In this document: piece after piece, positions 9,658 to 19,885 of the stretch
How positions within the stretch are numbered: position 1 is the stretch's first letter
How the letters are laid out: every line of letters starts with the position of its first letter
NCBI RefSeq assembly: GCF_022829465.1
Contig: NZ_JAKSXZ010000058.1
Coordinates: 140,605-204,604 of the forward strand
Reading direction: 5' to 3'
Length of the DNA: 64,000 nucleotides
Source of the DNA: Methylobacterium sp. J-067
Lineage (GTDB): Bacteria; Pseudomonadota; Alphaproteobacteria; Rhizobiales; Beijerinckiaceae
Program-made: the position numbers and the translations under genes
Notes under the pieces: model-generated
Told to the model about the DNA's origin: nothing
The model's input: only the letters and a program-made list of their open reading frames with translations
The model's database searches: none

Positions 9658-9867
9658 TCAGTCGACGGCGACCATGACGTCGGACGCCTTGACGACGGCA
9701 TAAGCCGGGCCGCCGGTCACGAGCTTCAGGCTCTCGACGGACTCGTTGGTGATCGAGGCCGTGACGACCTGACCGGGGCTGATCTCGATCTTCACATGCG
9801 CGGTGGTGGCCCCCTTGTCGATCGAGACGACGGTGCCCTTGAGGACGTTGCGTGCGCTGATCTTCAT
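9658..9867 (-). CDS. Molbindin (Mop/TOBE domain) protein
   Basis: Single molybdate-binding Mop domain of 69 residues ([13 protein letters not shown], then [24 protein letters not shown] and [12 protein letters not shown]). Free-standing molbindins assemble into hexamers that store or buffer molybdate or tungstate in the cytoplasm. This fits with the molybdenum hydroxylase encoded about 6 kb away, although the two are not in one operon. Ser/Thr and Lys residues typical for oxyanion binding are present. ATG at 9867; the only candidate start. Confidence 0.93.
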   Translation of the reverse strand: MKISARNVLKGTVVSIDKGATTAHVKIEISPGQVVTASITNESVESLKLVTGGPAYAVVKASDVMVAVD

Positions 9868-9943
9868 GAAGTCGAATTCTCCTGCGGGCGCGCCGCGTGG
9901 CGCTGCGGGCTCCTACCCCATCGCGGGCCGGGTGGCGACCGGC

Positions 9944-10297
9944 TCATGGGTCGCCCTCGGCTGCGTCCTCCGCATCCTCCGGCACGGGCGCCGCGCCCCA
10001 GCCGGTCAGCGCCGCGTTGAGGTCGTCGAGCACGAAGTGCCGGGCGCTGTCGCGGTCGTAGCCCTCCGCGAGGAGGTCATCGTACTCGGTGAAGACGTGG
10101 CGGGCATAGGCGATCAGGGCGAGGCGGGCGGCCGTCTCCGGCGCGGCCCCACGCAGGCCGGGGCTCGCCAGCGCCCGGTCGATCACGACGCCGGATTCGA
10201 AGGACGGCAAGCGCGGGGCGAGGCGGAGGAGGGCGCCCGCCACGGCCGAGCGCCGGTTCGGGGGCCCCTCCGCCGGGGGTGGGTTTGTCCACGTCAT
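9944..10297 (-). CDS. DUF2293 domain-containing protein
   Basis: Protein of 117 residues resembling the DUF2293 family: the central FESGVVIDRALAS stretch is followed by AARLALIAYARHVFTEYDDL and GYDRDSARHFVLDDLNAAL, the most family-like part. The N-terminus is Pro-rich and the end is acidic. Function of the family is unknown. It stands alone, 76 bases upstream of the molbindin gene on the same strand and divergent from a small secreted protein gene. The ATG at 10297 gives a start consistent with this length. Confidence 0.7.
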   Translation of the reverse strand: MTWTNPPPAEGPPNRRSAVAGALLRLAPRLPSFESGVVIDRALASPGLRGAAPETAARLALIAYARHVFTEYDDLLAEGYDRDSARHFVLDDLNAALTGWGAAPVPEDAEDAAEGDP

Positions 10298-10377
10298 GCC
10301 ATGACCTTCACAGCGCGATCAGATAACATCGGACGCAGGCTCGATCACAGACGGTGATCCGCCAAGGGTACGGTCTC

Positions 10378-10677
10378 ATGCGCACGTTCGTCTCGTCCAG
10401 CCTCGCCCTCGCCGCGCTCCTCGCCGCCGGCCCGGTCCTGGCGCAGGCCCAAGCCGCCAAGCCGGACATGAGCGCCGCCGTCCCGGCGCCCGGCCGCTCC
10501 GTCTCCGCGACGGGCCGCACCATGCCGAGGCCGCGCAACGCCCCGACGGAGGCCGCCGCCAAGCCCACCGCGAGCGAGGCCGAGATGCTGAAGGCCCAGA
10601 AGGCCGCCGAAACCCGCTCCAAGGCCTGGGACACCAAGATGCACCGGACGATGGGTTCCATCTGCCACGGATGCTGA
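10378..10677 (+). CDS. Small secreted hypothetical protein
   Basis: Predicted exported protein, 99 residues, not recognised. Residues 1-24 form a clear Sec signal peptide (MRTFVSSSLALAALLAAGPV, cleavage after ALAQA-like sequence). The mature part is low-complexity, Ala/Pro/Lys-rich, and ends in a conserved-looking HRTMGSICHGC with two cysteines near the terminus. I use the ATG at 10378 rather than an upstream one because it places the signal peptide at the very start. Divergent from the DUF2293 gene and convergent with rpsD. Confidence 0.7.
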   Translation: MRTFVSSSLALAALLAAGPVLAQAQAAKPDMSAAVPAPGRSVSATGRTMPRPRNAPTEAAAKPTASEAEMLKAQKAAETRSKAWDTKMHRTMGSICHGC

Positions 10678-10694
10678 GGGGGCCGGTCCCAACG

Positions 10695-10722
10695 AAAAAG
10701 GGGCCGCCCGAAGGCAGCCCCC
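10695..10722 (-). terminator. Rho-independent terminator of rpsD
   Basis: A 9-bp stem (10700-10708 with 10714-10722, one G-U pair on the minus strand) with a TTCGG-type loop is followed by five T residues on the minus strand. It lies 25 bases past the rpsD stop codon. Confidence 0.85.
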
Positions 10723-10746
10723 TGTTCCGTCCGATCCGGGTGGACC

Positions 10747-11364
10747 TCAGCGCGAGTAGAACTCGATCACGAGGTTCGGCTCCATCTGCACCGGGTAGGG
10801 CACCTCGGAGAGGCCCGGCACGCGGGTGACGCGGGCGGTCATCTTGGCGTGGTCCACCTCGATGTAGTCCGGCACGTCGCGCTCGGCGAGCTGGCTCGCC
10901 ACGATGACGATCTCGAGCTGGCGGGAGGCTTCCTTGACCTCGATCAGGTCGCCGGCCTTCACCTGGTAGCTCGGGATGTTCACGCGCACGCCGTTCACCT
11001 TGATGTGCCCGTGGTTCACGAACTGGCGGGCGGCGAAGGGGGTGGCGACGAACTTCGAGCGGTACACCACCGCGTCCAGGCGACGCTCGAGCAGGCCGAT
11101 CAGGTTCTCGCCGGAATCGCCGCGCTGGCGGATCGCCTCGGCGTAGTAACGGCGGAACTGCTTCTCGGTAATGTTGCCGTAATAGCCCTTGAGCTTCTGC
11201 TTGGCGCGCAGCTGCGTGCCGAAATCGCTCATCTTGCCCTTACGGCGCTGGCCGTGTTGGCCGGGGCCGTATTCGCGGCGGTTCACGGGGCTCTTCGGGC
11301 GGCCCCAGATGTTCTGGCCCATGCGGCGGTCGAGCTTATGCTTCGCCTGAATCCGCTTCGACAT
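10747..11364 (-). CDS. rpsD: 30S ribosomal protein S4
   Basis: Primary 16S rRNA-binding protein of the small subunit, 205 residues, the normal length. The opening [18 protein letters not shown], the [13 protein letters not shown] segment, the S4 RNA-binding domain around [19 protein letters not shown] and the terminal LVIEFYSR are all standard. As in most alphaproteobacteria it is transcribed alone rather than in the alpha operon. An intrinsic terminator follows. In other bacteria S4 represses its own translation; no such site was identified here. Confidence 0.98.
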   Translation of the reverse strand: MSKRIQAKHKLDRRMGQNIWGRPKSPVNRREYGPGQHGQRRKGKMSDFGTQLRAKQKLKGYYGNITEKQFRRYYAEAIRQRGDSGENLIGLLERRLDAVVYRSKFVATPFAARQFVNHGHIKVNGVRVNIPSYQVKAGDLIEVKEASRQLEIVIVASQLAERDVPDYIEVDHAKMTARVTRVPGLSEVPYPVQMEPNLVIEFYSR

Positions 11365-11469
11365 GACTTCGCGTCCTCTCGTAATGAGAATTGAGGAACG
11401 CGCCCTCCTCTTCCCGACACCGAAGGTTCGGGACGACAGGGCGGCCGGAGCCGGCCCACGGGTGCGCGT

Positions 11470-11501
11470 AAAACGCCGCGGGGCCCCGTTGAGGAGCCCC
11501 G
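11470..11501 (-). terminator. Possible terminator hairpin between the DUF2252 gene and rpsD
   Basis: A 9-bp GC stem (11479-11487 with 11493-11501, one G-U pair) is followed five bases later on the minus strand by TTTT. It may end the DUF2252 transcript; it could instead be part of the rpsD leader. Confidence 0.4.
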
Positions 11502-11565
11502 TCGACGGTCGGTTCCATACGGGAGACGGCGGGCGCGGTCAACCGCCCGCCGCCGCGCGGGGCGC

Positions 11566-12780
11566 TCAGAGGTAGGCGGCGAGGCTCTTGTCGCGGGCGA
11601 CGTCCCGGCAATGGGCGAGGTAGCCGCTCTGGTGCAGCCCCATCAGCTCGGTCACGGAGGTCCAGAGCCAGTGCGGCGCGCGCTCGTGCCAGCCATCGGC
11701 CTCGACGCGGCCGCGCCACGCCCGCCGCGCCTCCGGGGACAATTGCCGCCCATGCGCCCGCCCGACCACCGCCGCGAGGCTGCGGGCCACGCGCACGCCC
11801 TCGTCCTTCGAGAATTGCTCGGCGACGATCTTGAGATCCTGCGGCAGCAACTCGCGCACGATCACCGGGGTCTCGCCGATCCGGGCGGCGATCATCCGCT
11901 CGCCCAGAGCCGGCGACAGGGCGCGCGCGCCCTCGACGACGCGCCGGGCGTGGTCCTCGGGGATCGTCACGCCGGGGGCGGCCGGGGCGAGGAAGGGCAC
12001 GCCCTCCTTCACGTCGATCAGCGCCACCTTGGAGCGGCCCTTCGCCCCGGCGATCCGCACGAGGCCCGCGAGCCGCATCTTGCCCAGCGACGAGCAGCCC
12101 TTGATCCAGTAGGCGGCGTCGATGAGCGACACGGCCTCGTCGCCGCCGCGCTCCAGGCCGAGGACCCGCGTGCGGAAGCCGGGCTCGCTCAGGAGGGCCT
12201 CGAAGGCCGCCTCCTCGTCGGGCGACAGGTCGAGGAACCGCTTGCCCCGGGGCAGGCGCGCGGACTTACCCCGCAGGCGCTCGTCCGAGAGGTGGCGCCA
12301 GCGCCGGCCGAGGGCCCGGTTCCGGGTCGTCTCGACGATGGCGGAATCCTCGTCCCCCTCGTCCTCCCCCTCGGGATCCTCGAGGCCCGCGCTGTAGCCC
12401 ATGGCGATCGCCTCGATCATCCGCGCGACGGCGATGCCGGAGAGCGGCGCGGTGAGGCCGGCGGTCACCAGCGAGAGGGTGAGCCGCACGAGGTCGTAGG
12501 CGGGGTTGCTGACGACGGTCTGGTCGAGGTCGCGAATCTGCATCCGCACCTTGCCCTCGGTGTCGGCCAGGGCGCCGATATTGCCGAGGTGGCAGTCGCC
12601 GCAGATCCAGACCGGCGGGCCCTCGGGGAGGGCGTCGGGCGGGAAATCCGCGAGCCATTCGTAGAAGCGGGCGGTCGATCCCCTCACGTAGGAGAGGGGC
12701 GACGCGGCGATCTTGCACAGACGCCGCGTCCGCAGGAGCTCCGCCTCGCGCCCCTCGATCGGCCGGACATGGACGTTCAT
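11566..12780 (-). CDS. DUF2252 family protein (kinase-like fold)
   Basis: Protein of 404 residues of the DUF2252 family. Motifs resemble aminoglycoside-phosphotransferase-like kinases: ICGDCHLGNIG (compare the HGDxHxxN catalytic loop) and IRDLDQTVVSNPAYDLVRL (compare the metal-binding DFD). A conserved ASPLSYVRGSTARFYEW region lies near the N-terminus. There is an acidic Glu/Asp insert around residues 135-150 that looks strain-specific. Substrate and function are unknown. The ATG at 12780 is used because homology-like sequence (MNVHVRPIEGRE) begins there. It is a single gene between pgm and rpsD. Confidence 0.85.
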   Translation of the reverse strand: MNVHVRPIEGREAELLRTRRLCKIAASPLSYVRGSTARFYEWLADFPPDALPEGPPVWICGDCHLGNIGALADTEGKVRMQIRDLDQTVVSNPAYDLVRLTLSLVTAGLTAPLSGIAVARMIEAIAMGYSAGLEDPEGEDEGDEDSAIVETTRNRALGRRWRHLSDERLRGKSARLPRGKRFLDLSPDEEAAFEALLSEPGFRTRVLGLERGGDEAVSLIDAAYWIKGCSSLGKMRLAGLVRIAGAKGRSKVALIDVKEGVPFLAPAAPGVTIPEDHARRVVEGARALSPALGERMIAARIGETPVIVRELLPQDLKIVAEQFSKDEGVRVARSLAAVVGRAHGRQLSPEARRAWRGRVEADGWHERAPHWLWTSVTELMGLHQSGYLAHCRDVARDKSLAAYL

Positions 12781-12908
12781 CGCTCGCCTGCACCCCGTGC
12801 CCGACACCCGCATCGGGCGCGGGTGTCATGGTTTCGTCATGTAGGACTCAACCTAGACGGCGACATTAAATTTCCTGTCAGCGATGGGATTAAAAGGACG
12901 CAGGCGCC

Positions 12909-14570
<1,662 letters not shown>

Positions 14571-14734
14571 TCAAGTATGGCGCTTGTGCCAGCCCGGAGG
14601 GGCGGCTGTCACCCGATTCCGGCGGTGACAGGCGGTCATTCCTGCCGAAGTATCGCCCCGGCTTCTTCTTGCGCTACCGGCGCCAAAGGGCTTCGATCCC
14701 CGTATCCGCCCGCAGAGGCGGATGGGAGGATTCG

Positions 14735-15832
14735 ATGGATCGATCACATGACGGCCAGGGGCCGGCGATGCCGCGCCGCCGCCTGTTCGGAACCCTGGCG
14801 GCCGCCGGCCTCGCCGCGACGATCGCCCCGGCCGCGGGCGCGGCGCCGGCCGGGCGCCTCGACCGGGAGGAGTTCCGCCTGCCATGGGCGGGCGAGGCGG
14901 GCGTCGACATCTACGTGCGCAACAAGCACCCGGCGGGGCAGAACACCTTCCCCGGCGAGCGCATCCTGCTCTTCGTCCACGGCTCGACCTACCCCGCCTC
15001 CACGGCCTTCGACCTGCCGCTGGCGGGGATGTCGGCCATGGATTACCTCGCCGCGCAGGGCTTCGACGTCTATCTCGTCGACCTGCCCGGCTACGGCCAA
15101 TCCGGGCGGCCCAAGCAGATGAGCGCCCCGGCCGCCGACAACCCGGCCTTCATGCGCACCCCGGACGCGGCGGCCGTGGTCGGGCAGGTGGTGGATTTCA
15201 TCCGCAAGCGGCGCGGCGTCGACAAGATCGACCTGATGGGCTGGTCCTGGGGCACCTCGACCATGGGCCTCTACACGAGCACCCACAACGACAAGGTGAA
15301 TCGCCTCGTGCTCTACGCCCCGCAATGGCTGGCGCGCACGCCCTCCCTGATGGCGGCGGGCGATGGCAAGATCCCCGCCTATCGCAGCGTCAGCCGCGAC
15401 AGCGCCAAGACCCGCTGGCTGACCGGCGTGCCCGAGGACAAGAAGGCCGACCTGATCCCGCCGGGCTGGTTCGAGCAATGGGCGGACGCCACCTTCGCCA
15501 CCGACGCGGTCGGGGCCAAGCAATCGCCGCCGGTGCTGCGCGCGCCGAACGGCACGGTGGCCGACAAGGAGGATTACTGGGCGGCGGGCAAGGCCCTGTA
15601 CGATCCGGGCGCGATCACGGTCCCGGTGCTGATCATCCACGCCGAGTGGGACGCGGACCTACCGAGCTATCAGGCGCAGGAATACTTCGCGAAGCTGACC
15701 CACGCCCCCTACAAGCGGTTCGTGGAACTCGGCGAGGGCACGCACACGGTGATGATGGAGAAGAACCGCATGCAGTTTCTCCGCGAGATCGCCGCCTTCC
15801 TCACCGAGAGCGACCCGCAGGCGCTGAACTGA
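14735..15832 (+). CDS. Exported alpha/beta hydrolase
   Basis: Alpha/beta-hydrolase-fold esterase-like enzyme, 365 residues. A twin-arginine-like signal (PRRRLFGT at 13-20 then an Ala-rich hydrophobic stretch to about residue 38) predicts export. The oxyanion HGSTYP loop, nucleophile S171 in GWSWG, an acid at D306 or D308 and H337 in GEGTHTVMM complete the triad. I chose the ATG at 14735 because GGGAGGA lies 4 bases upstream and the signal peptide starts there. It is convergent with scpA, with a shared hairpin between. The substrate cannot be predicted. Confidence 0.88.
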   Translation: MDRSHDGQGPAMPRRRLFGTLAAAGLAATIAPAAGAAPAGRLDREEFRLPWAGEAGVDIYVRNKHPAGQNTFPGERILLFVHGSTYPASTAFDLPLAGMSAMDYLAAQGFDVYLVDLPGYGQSGRPKQMSAPAADNPAFMRTPDAAAVVGQVVDFIRKRRGVDKIDLMGWSWGTSTMGLYTSTHNDKVNRLVLYAPQWLARTPSLMAAGDGKIPAYRSVSRDSAKTRWLTGVPEDKKADLIPPGWFEQWADATFATDAVGAKQSPPVLRAPNGTVADKEDYWAAGKALYDPGAITVPVLIIHAEWDADLPSYQAQEYFAKLTHAPYKRFVELGEGTHTVMMEKNRMQFLREIAAFLTESDPQALN

Positions 15833-15840
15833 GCCGGCCA

Positions 15841-15868
15841 CGCCCCGCCCGCTTCGGCGGGCGGGGCG
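15841..15868. terminator. Shared hairpin between convergent hydrolase and scpA genes
   Basis: Perfect 12-bp GC stem (15841-15852 with 15857-15868) closed by a stable TTCG loop, midway between the two convergent stop codons. It lacks a T-run on either strand but its position and symmetry fit bidirectional transcript ending. Confidence 0.65.
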
Positions 15869-15874
15869 CGTCCC

Positions 15875-18040
15875 TCACTCCGCCGCTTCCCGCGTCTCGT
15901 AGCCAAGCCGCGCGTTCAGCTCGCGGATCAGGTGCACCGCCGCCTCGGCGATGACCGTGCCCGGCGGGAAGATCGCGGAGGCGCCGGCCGCGCGCAGCGC
16001 ATCGTAATCCCCCGGCGGGATGACGCCGCCCACCGCGATCATCACGTCGTCCCGGCCCTGCTCGGCCAGCGCCGCCTTCAGCTCCGGCACCAGGGTGAGG
16101 TGGCCCGCCGCCAGCGACGAGACGCCGACGATGTGCACGTCGTTCTCCACCGCCTGCCGCGCGGCCTCGGCCGGGGTGGCGAAGAGCGGCCCGATATCCA
16201 CGTCGAAGCCCAGATCGGCGAAGGCCGAGGCGATCACCTTCTGGCCGCGATCATGCCCGTCCTGGCCCATCTTGGCGACGAGGATGCGGGGGCGGCGCCC
16301 ATCCGATTCCTCGAAGGCCTCGACCAGGGTGCGCACTTCCTCGACCACCGGCGACATGTGTCCCACCTCGCGCTTGTAGACCCCGGAGATCGAGCGGATT
16401 TCCGCCCGGTGGCGGCCCCAGGCCTTCTCCAAAGCCTCGGAAATCTCGCCCACCGTCGCCTTGGCGCGGGCCGCGTCCACGGCAAGTTCGAGCAGGTTGC
16501 CGCTGCCCTCGGCGGCCTTCGTCAGGGCGTCGAGGCGGGCCGAGACCTCGGCCTCGTCGCGCTCGGAGCGCAGGCGCTTCAGCTTGTCAATCTGCAGCCG
16601 GCGGACATTGCCGTTGTCGACCCGCAGCAGCTCGATCGCCATCTCGTCGTCGGCCCGGAACTTGTTCACGCCGACGATGGTCTGGCGGCCGGAATCGATC
16701 CGCGCCTGGGCGCGGGCGGCGGCCTCCTCGATGCGCAGCTTGGGGATGCCGGCCTCGATCGCCTTGGCCATGCCGCCCAGCGAATCGACCTCGCGGATAT
16801 GCTCCCAGGCGCGGGCCACCATGTCGGCGGTGAGCTTCTCGACGTAGTAGGAGCCGCCCCACGGATCGACGATCCGGGTGGTGCCGCTCTCCTGCTGCAG
16901 GAACAGCTGGGTGTTGCGGGCGATGCGGGCCGAGAAGTCGGTCGGCAGGGCCAGCGCCTCGTCCAGCGCGTTGGTGTGCAGCGACTGGGTGCCGCCCTGC
17001 GTCGCCGCCATCGCCTCGATGTTGGTGCGGGTGACGTTGGTGAACACGTCCTGCGCGGTGAGCGACCAGCCCGACGTCTGCGAATGGGTGCGAAGCGCCA
17101 GGGACTTGTCCGACTTCGGATCGAATTCCTTGACGAGCTTCGCCCAGATCAGCCGGGCCGCCCGCATCTTGGCGACCTCCATGAAGAAGTTGGTCGAGAT
17201 CGCCCAGAAGAACGACAGGCGCGGGGCGAACTGGTCGATGGTCAGCCCGGCCGCGAGGCCCGCCTTGATGTACTCGACGCCGTCCGCCAGCGTGTAGGCG
17301 AGTTCGAGGTCGTTCGTCGCCCCGGCTTCCTGCATGTGGTAGCCGGAAATCGAGATCGAATTGAACTTGGGCATGTTCTTCGACGTGTAGGCGAAGATGT
17401 CCGAAATGATCCGCATCGATCCCTTGGGGGGATAGATGTAGGTGTTGCGGACCATGAACTCCTTGAGGATGTCGTTCTGGATCGTGCCCGCGAGCTTGCT
17501 CGGCGGCACGCCCTGCTCCTCGGCGGCGACGATGTAGAGGGCGAGGATCGGCAGCACCGCGCCGTTCATCGTCATCGACACGGTCATCTCGTCGAGCGGG
17601 ATGCCCGAGAAGAGCGTGCGCATGTCGTAGATCGAATCGATCGCCACGCCCGCCATGCCGACATCGCCGGAGACGCGAGGATGGTCGGAATCGTAGCCCC
17701 GGTGGGTCGCGAGGTCGAAGGCGACGGACAGGCCCTTCTGCCCCGCCGCAAGGTTGCGCCGGTAGAAGGCGTTCGAATCCTCGGCCGTGGAGAAGCCGGC
17801 ATATTGCCGGATCGTCCAGGGCTGGGTCACGAACATGGCCGGGTAGGGGCCGCGCAGGAACGGCGCGAGGCCCGGCCAGGTGTTTAGGAACTCGATGCCC
17901 TCCCGGTCCTGCGGCCCGTAATGGCCCTTCACCGGGATGCCCTCGGGCGTCATCCACGGCTCGCCCATGGGGGGAGCCGCGACGGCCAGCGGATCGCCGG
18001 ACAAGGGCAACGTGGCGAAATCCGGGATGCGGGAGGTCAT
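15875..18040 (-). CDS. scpA: Methylmalonyl-CoA mutase, large (catalytic) subunit
   Basis: Adenosylcobalamin-dependent mutase converting methylmalonyl-CoA to succinyl-CoA; in methylotrophs it serves the ethylmalonyl-CoA pathway of glyoxylate regeneration as well as propionate use. Length is 721 residues. The catalytic barrel includes [18 protein letters not shown] and the substrate loop [11 protein letters not shown]; the C-terminal B12 domain holds the lower-axial ligand H596 in DGHDRG. The ATG at 18040 is used; an upstream in-frame extension has no similarity. The small subunit is not adjacent, as is usual in Methylobacterium, where the two genes are unlinked. No B12 riboswitch fits in the 55-base upstream gap. 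Confidence 0.97.
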   Translation of the reverse strand: MTSRIPDFATLPLSGDPLAVAAPPMGEPWMTPEGIPVKGHYGPQDREGIEFLNTWPGLAPFLRGPYPAMFVTQPWTIRQYAGFSTAEDSNAFYRRNLAAGQKGLSVAFDLATHRGYDSDHPRVSGDVGMAGVAIDSIYDMRTLFSGIPLDEMTVSMTMNGAVLPILALYIVAAEEQGVPPSKLAGTIQNDILKEFMVRNTYIYPPKGSMRIISDIFAYTSKNMPKFNSISISGYHMQEAGATNDLELAYTLADGVEYIKAGLAAGLTIDQFAPRLSFFWAISTNFFMEVAKMRAARLIWAKLVKEFDPKSDKSLALRTHSQTSGWSLTAQDVFTNVTRTNIEAMAATQGGTQSLHTNALDEALALPTDFSARIARNTQLFLQQESGTTRIVDPWGGSYYVEKLTADMVARAWEHIREVDSLGGMAKAIEAGIPKLRIEEAAARAQARIDSGRQTIVGVNKFRADDEMAIELLRVDNGNVRRLQIDKLKRLRSERDEAEVSARLDALTKAAEGSGNLLELAVDAARAKATVGEISEALEKAWGRHRAEIRSISGVYKREVGHMSPVVEEVRTLVEAFEESDGRRPRILVAKMGQDGHDRGQKVIASAFADLGFDVDIGPLFATPAEAARQAVENDVHIVGVSSLAAGHLTLVPELKAALAEQGRDDVMIAVGGVIPPGDYDALRAAGASAIFPPGTVIAEAAVHLIRELNARLGYETREAAE

Positions 18041-18095
18041 GGCGTGACTCGTGTCCGTTCTTGTCAGGCCATTATAGCCCCGCCTTCGGCGCGGG

Positions 18096-18860
18096 CTACT
18101 CCCCGAAAGACGGGCTCTGGCGCCGCGTGACACGGCGATAGACAAAGAACCCGCCGAGCATCAGCGCCAGCCCGTACCATGTGACCGCATAGACGAGGTG
18201 GTTGTTCGGGAAGGACACCACGGTCAGGCCGCCGATGGGAAGCCCGCCGGGATTCGGCGCGGCGTCGGCATCCACGAAATAGGGGGCGACATCGGAGAGC
18301 CCCCGGGCGGCGGCGATGGCGGCGACGTCCCGCGAGTACCAGCGATTCGCCGCCGGATCGTTCGCGCGGAGGAAGGCGCCGCCGGGTTCGGTGAGGCGCA
18401 GGAGGCCCGTGACCGTCACCGGCCCCGCGACCTGCCCGTCGGGCCGGCTCGCCGGATCCTTCCGATCCCCCGGCACGAAGCCGCGGTTCACGAGGACGAG
18501 GCTCCCGTCCTCCCGCCGCAGGGGCGTGAGCACCCAGAAGCCGGCGCCGTACTCGGTCACCGCCTGGACCAGGGTTTCCCGGTCGTTGAGGAGCTGGCCG
18601 GAGAGGGTGACGTGCCGGTAGGCGTCGTCGGGGCCGACCTGGGCCCACGCGGCGGGGGAGGGCGCCGGTACGGCGGGCGCGTGGACCCGCGCCTCCGTCC
18701 GGGCGATCAGGTCGAGCTTCCAGGCGCGGCGCTGGACCTGCCACGTCCCGAGGCCGAGGAGGGTCAGGAACACGAACGCCGCCCCGAGGCCGAAGACGAC
18801 CCGGCGGAGCGGCGTGGGAGCGGCACGGCCGCCCCCGGGACGTGGCACGGAGCCCGTCAC
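18096..18860 (-). CDS. SURF1 family protein
   Basis: SURF1/Shy1-type terminal-oxidase assembly factor, 254 residues. An N-terminal transmembrane helix (about 20-40) is followed by the [14 protein letters not shown] signature, a periplasmic domain with GFWVLTPL and VLVNRGFVP, and a C-terminal helix ending [17 protein letters not shown] use the GTG at 18860 because it overlaps the cyoD stop by 4 bases (GTGA). Known SURF1 proteins help insert heme a into cytochrome oxidases; here the gene is the last of a bo3-type quinol oxidase operon, so its precise cofactor role in this complex is inferred. Confidence 0.92.
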   Translation of the reverse strand: MTGSVPRPGGGRAAPTPLRRVVFGLGAAFVFLTLLGLGTWQVQRRAWKLDLIARTEARVHAPAVPAPSPAAWAQVGPDDAYRHVTLSGQLLNDRETLVQAVTEYGAGFWVLTPLRREDGSLVLVNRGFVPGDRKDPASRPDGQVAGPVTVTGLLRLTEPGGAFLRANDPAANRWYSRDVAAIAAARGLSDVAPYFVDADAAPNPGGLPIGGLTVVSFPNNHLVYAVTWYGLALMLGGFFVYRRVTRRQSPSFGE

Positions 18861-19252
18861 CGCATCTTTTGCAGCAGCTCGTGGTGGGCCGCCGGCATCA
18901 TGTTCCGGTTCATGTGGTACATGACCCACACCGAGCCGGAGAGCATGATGGCGACCAGCGTGACGGTGAAAATCATCGCCATGAAGGTCCAGCCGCCCTC
19001 GGACTTCGTGTTCATGTGCAGGAAGTAGACGAGGTGCACGACCATCTGCACGCCGCCGAGGACCAGCACCACCAGCGTCGTGACGAGGCTGTTGTCGAGG
19101 GTGTTGCCCATCACCAGCCAGAACGGGATCACCGTCAGGATCACGGACAGGACGAAGCCCGTCACGTAGGCCTTCACGCTGCCGTGGCCGCCCTCGGTGT
19201 GGACGTGGTCGTGCTCGTGGGACCCGTGAGCGTGGGTGGCATCCGCGCTCAT
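18857..19252 (-). CDS. cyoD: Cytochrome o ubiquinol oxidase subunit IV
   Basis: Small accessory subunit of the bo3 quinol oxidase, 131 residues. After a His-rich cytoplasmic N-terminus (about residues 5-22) there are three membrane helices, with the family-typical GFVLSVILTVIPFWLVM and QMVVHLVYFLHMN. It is thought to assist assembly of the CuB centre. The start overlaps the cyoC stop as ATGA (19249-19252) and the stop overlaps the SURF1 start, showing translational coupling through the operon. The His-rich leader might bind metal, which is inference. Confidence 0.93.
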   Translation of the reverse strand: MSADATHAHGSHEHDHVHTEGGHGSVKAYVTGFVLSVILTVIPFWLVMGNTLDNSLVTTLVVLVLGGVQMVVHLVYFLHMNTKSEGGWTFMAMIFTVTLVAIMLSGSVWVMYHMNRNMMPAAHHELLQKMR

Positions 19253-19881
19253 TCGAGCACTCCTATCAGGTAGACGACGGTGAACACCCCGATCCAGATC
19301 AGGTCGAGGAAGTGCCAGAACATCGACAGGCACATCAGGCGGCGCTTGTTGGCCGCCACCAGCCCGTACTTCTGGACCTGGATCATCAGGGTGACGAGCC
19401 AGAGGATGCCGAACGAGACGTGCAGCCCGTGGGTCGAGACCAGGGTGTAGAACGAGGAGAGGAAGGCACTGCGCCACGGGGGCGCGCCCTCGTGGAACAG
19501 GTGGACGAACTCACGGATTTCCAGCGCCACGAAGGCGACGCCGAACAGGCCGGTGACGGCCAGCCACAGCTGCGTCCGGCGCTGGTTGTCCTTGTCCATC
19601 TCCAGCATGGCGAAGCCATAGGTGATGGAGGAGAACAGCAGCATCGCGGTGTTCACCGCGATGCCCGTAAGGTCGAACAGGTCCTTCTGCGAAGGCCCCG
19701 CCGCGTAGTTGCGCCCGAGCACGCCATACGTCGCGAACAGGGTCGCGAAGATCAGGCAGTCGCTCATCAGGTACAGCCAGAACCCGAGCATCGTCGAGCC
19801 TTCGCTGTGGTGGCCTTCCTCGTCGGTGACGTAGAAGACCGGCGCAGCCGTACCGGGCGGTGCGGTGTCGGTGTGCATCAT
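19249..19881 (-). CDS. cyoC: Cytochrome o ubiquinol oxidase subunit III
   Basis: Heme-copper oxidase subunit III, 210 residues with five predicted membrane helices, lacking the first two helices of the mitochondrial form as usual for CyoC. Recognisable segments are MLGFWLYLMSDCLIFATLFATY, STHGLHVSFGILW and FWHFLDLIWIGVFTVVYL. Two adjacent in-frame ATG codons (19881 and 19878) can serve as start. It begins 4 bases after the cyoB stop and ends overlapping cyoD, inside the MFS-cyoABCD-SURF1 operon. Confidence 0.95.
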   Translation of the reverse strand: MMHTDTAPPGTAAPVFYVTDEEGHHSEGSTMLGFWLYLMSDCLIFATLFATYGVLGRNYAAGPSQKDLFDLTGIAVNTAMLLFSSITYGFAMLEMDKDNQRRTQLWLAVTGLFGVAFVALEIREFVHLFHEGAPPWRSAFLSSFYTLVSTHGLHVSFGILWLVTLMIQVQKYGLVAANKRRLMCLSMFWHFLDLIWIGVFTVVYLIGVLE

Positions 19882-19885
19882 CGGA

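Noticed and set aside
18041..18095. Possible B12 riboswitch before scpA
   Set aside because: The gap is only 55 bases, too short for a cobalamin riboswitch, and no B12-box-like sequence is seen.
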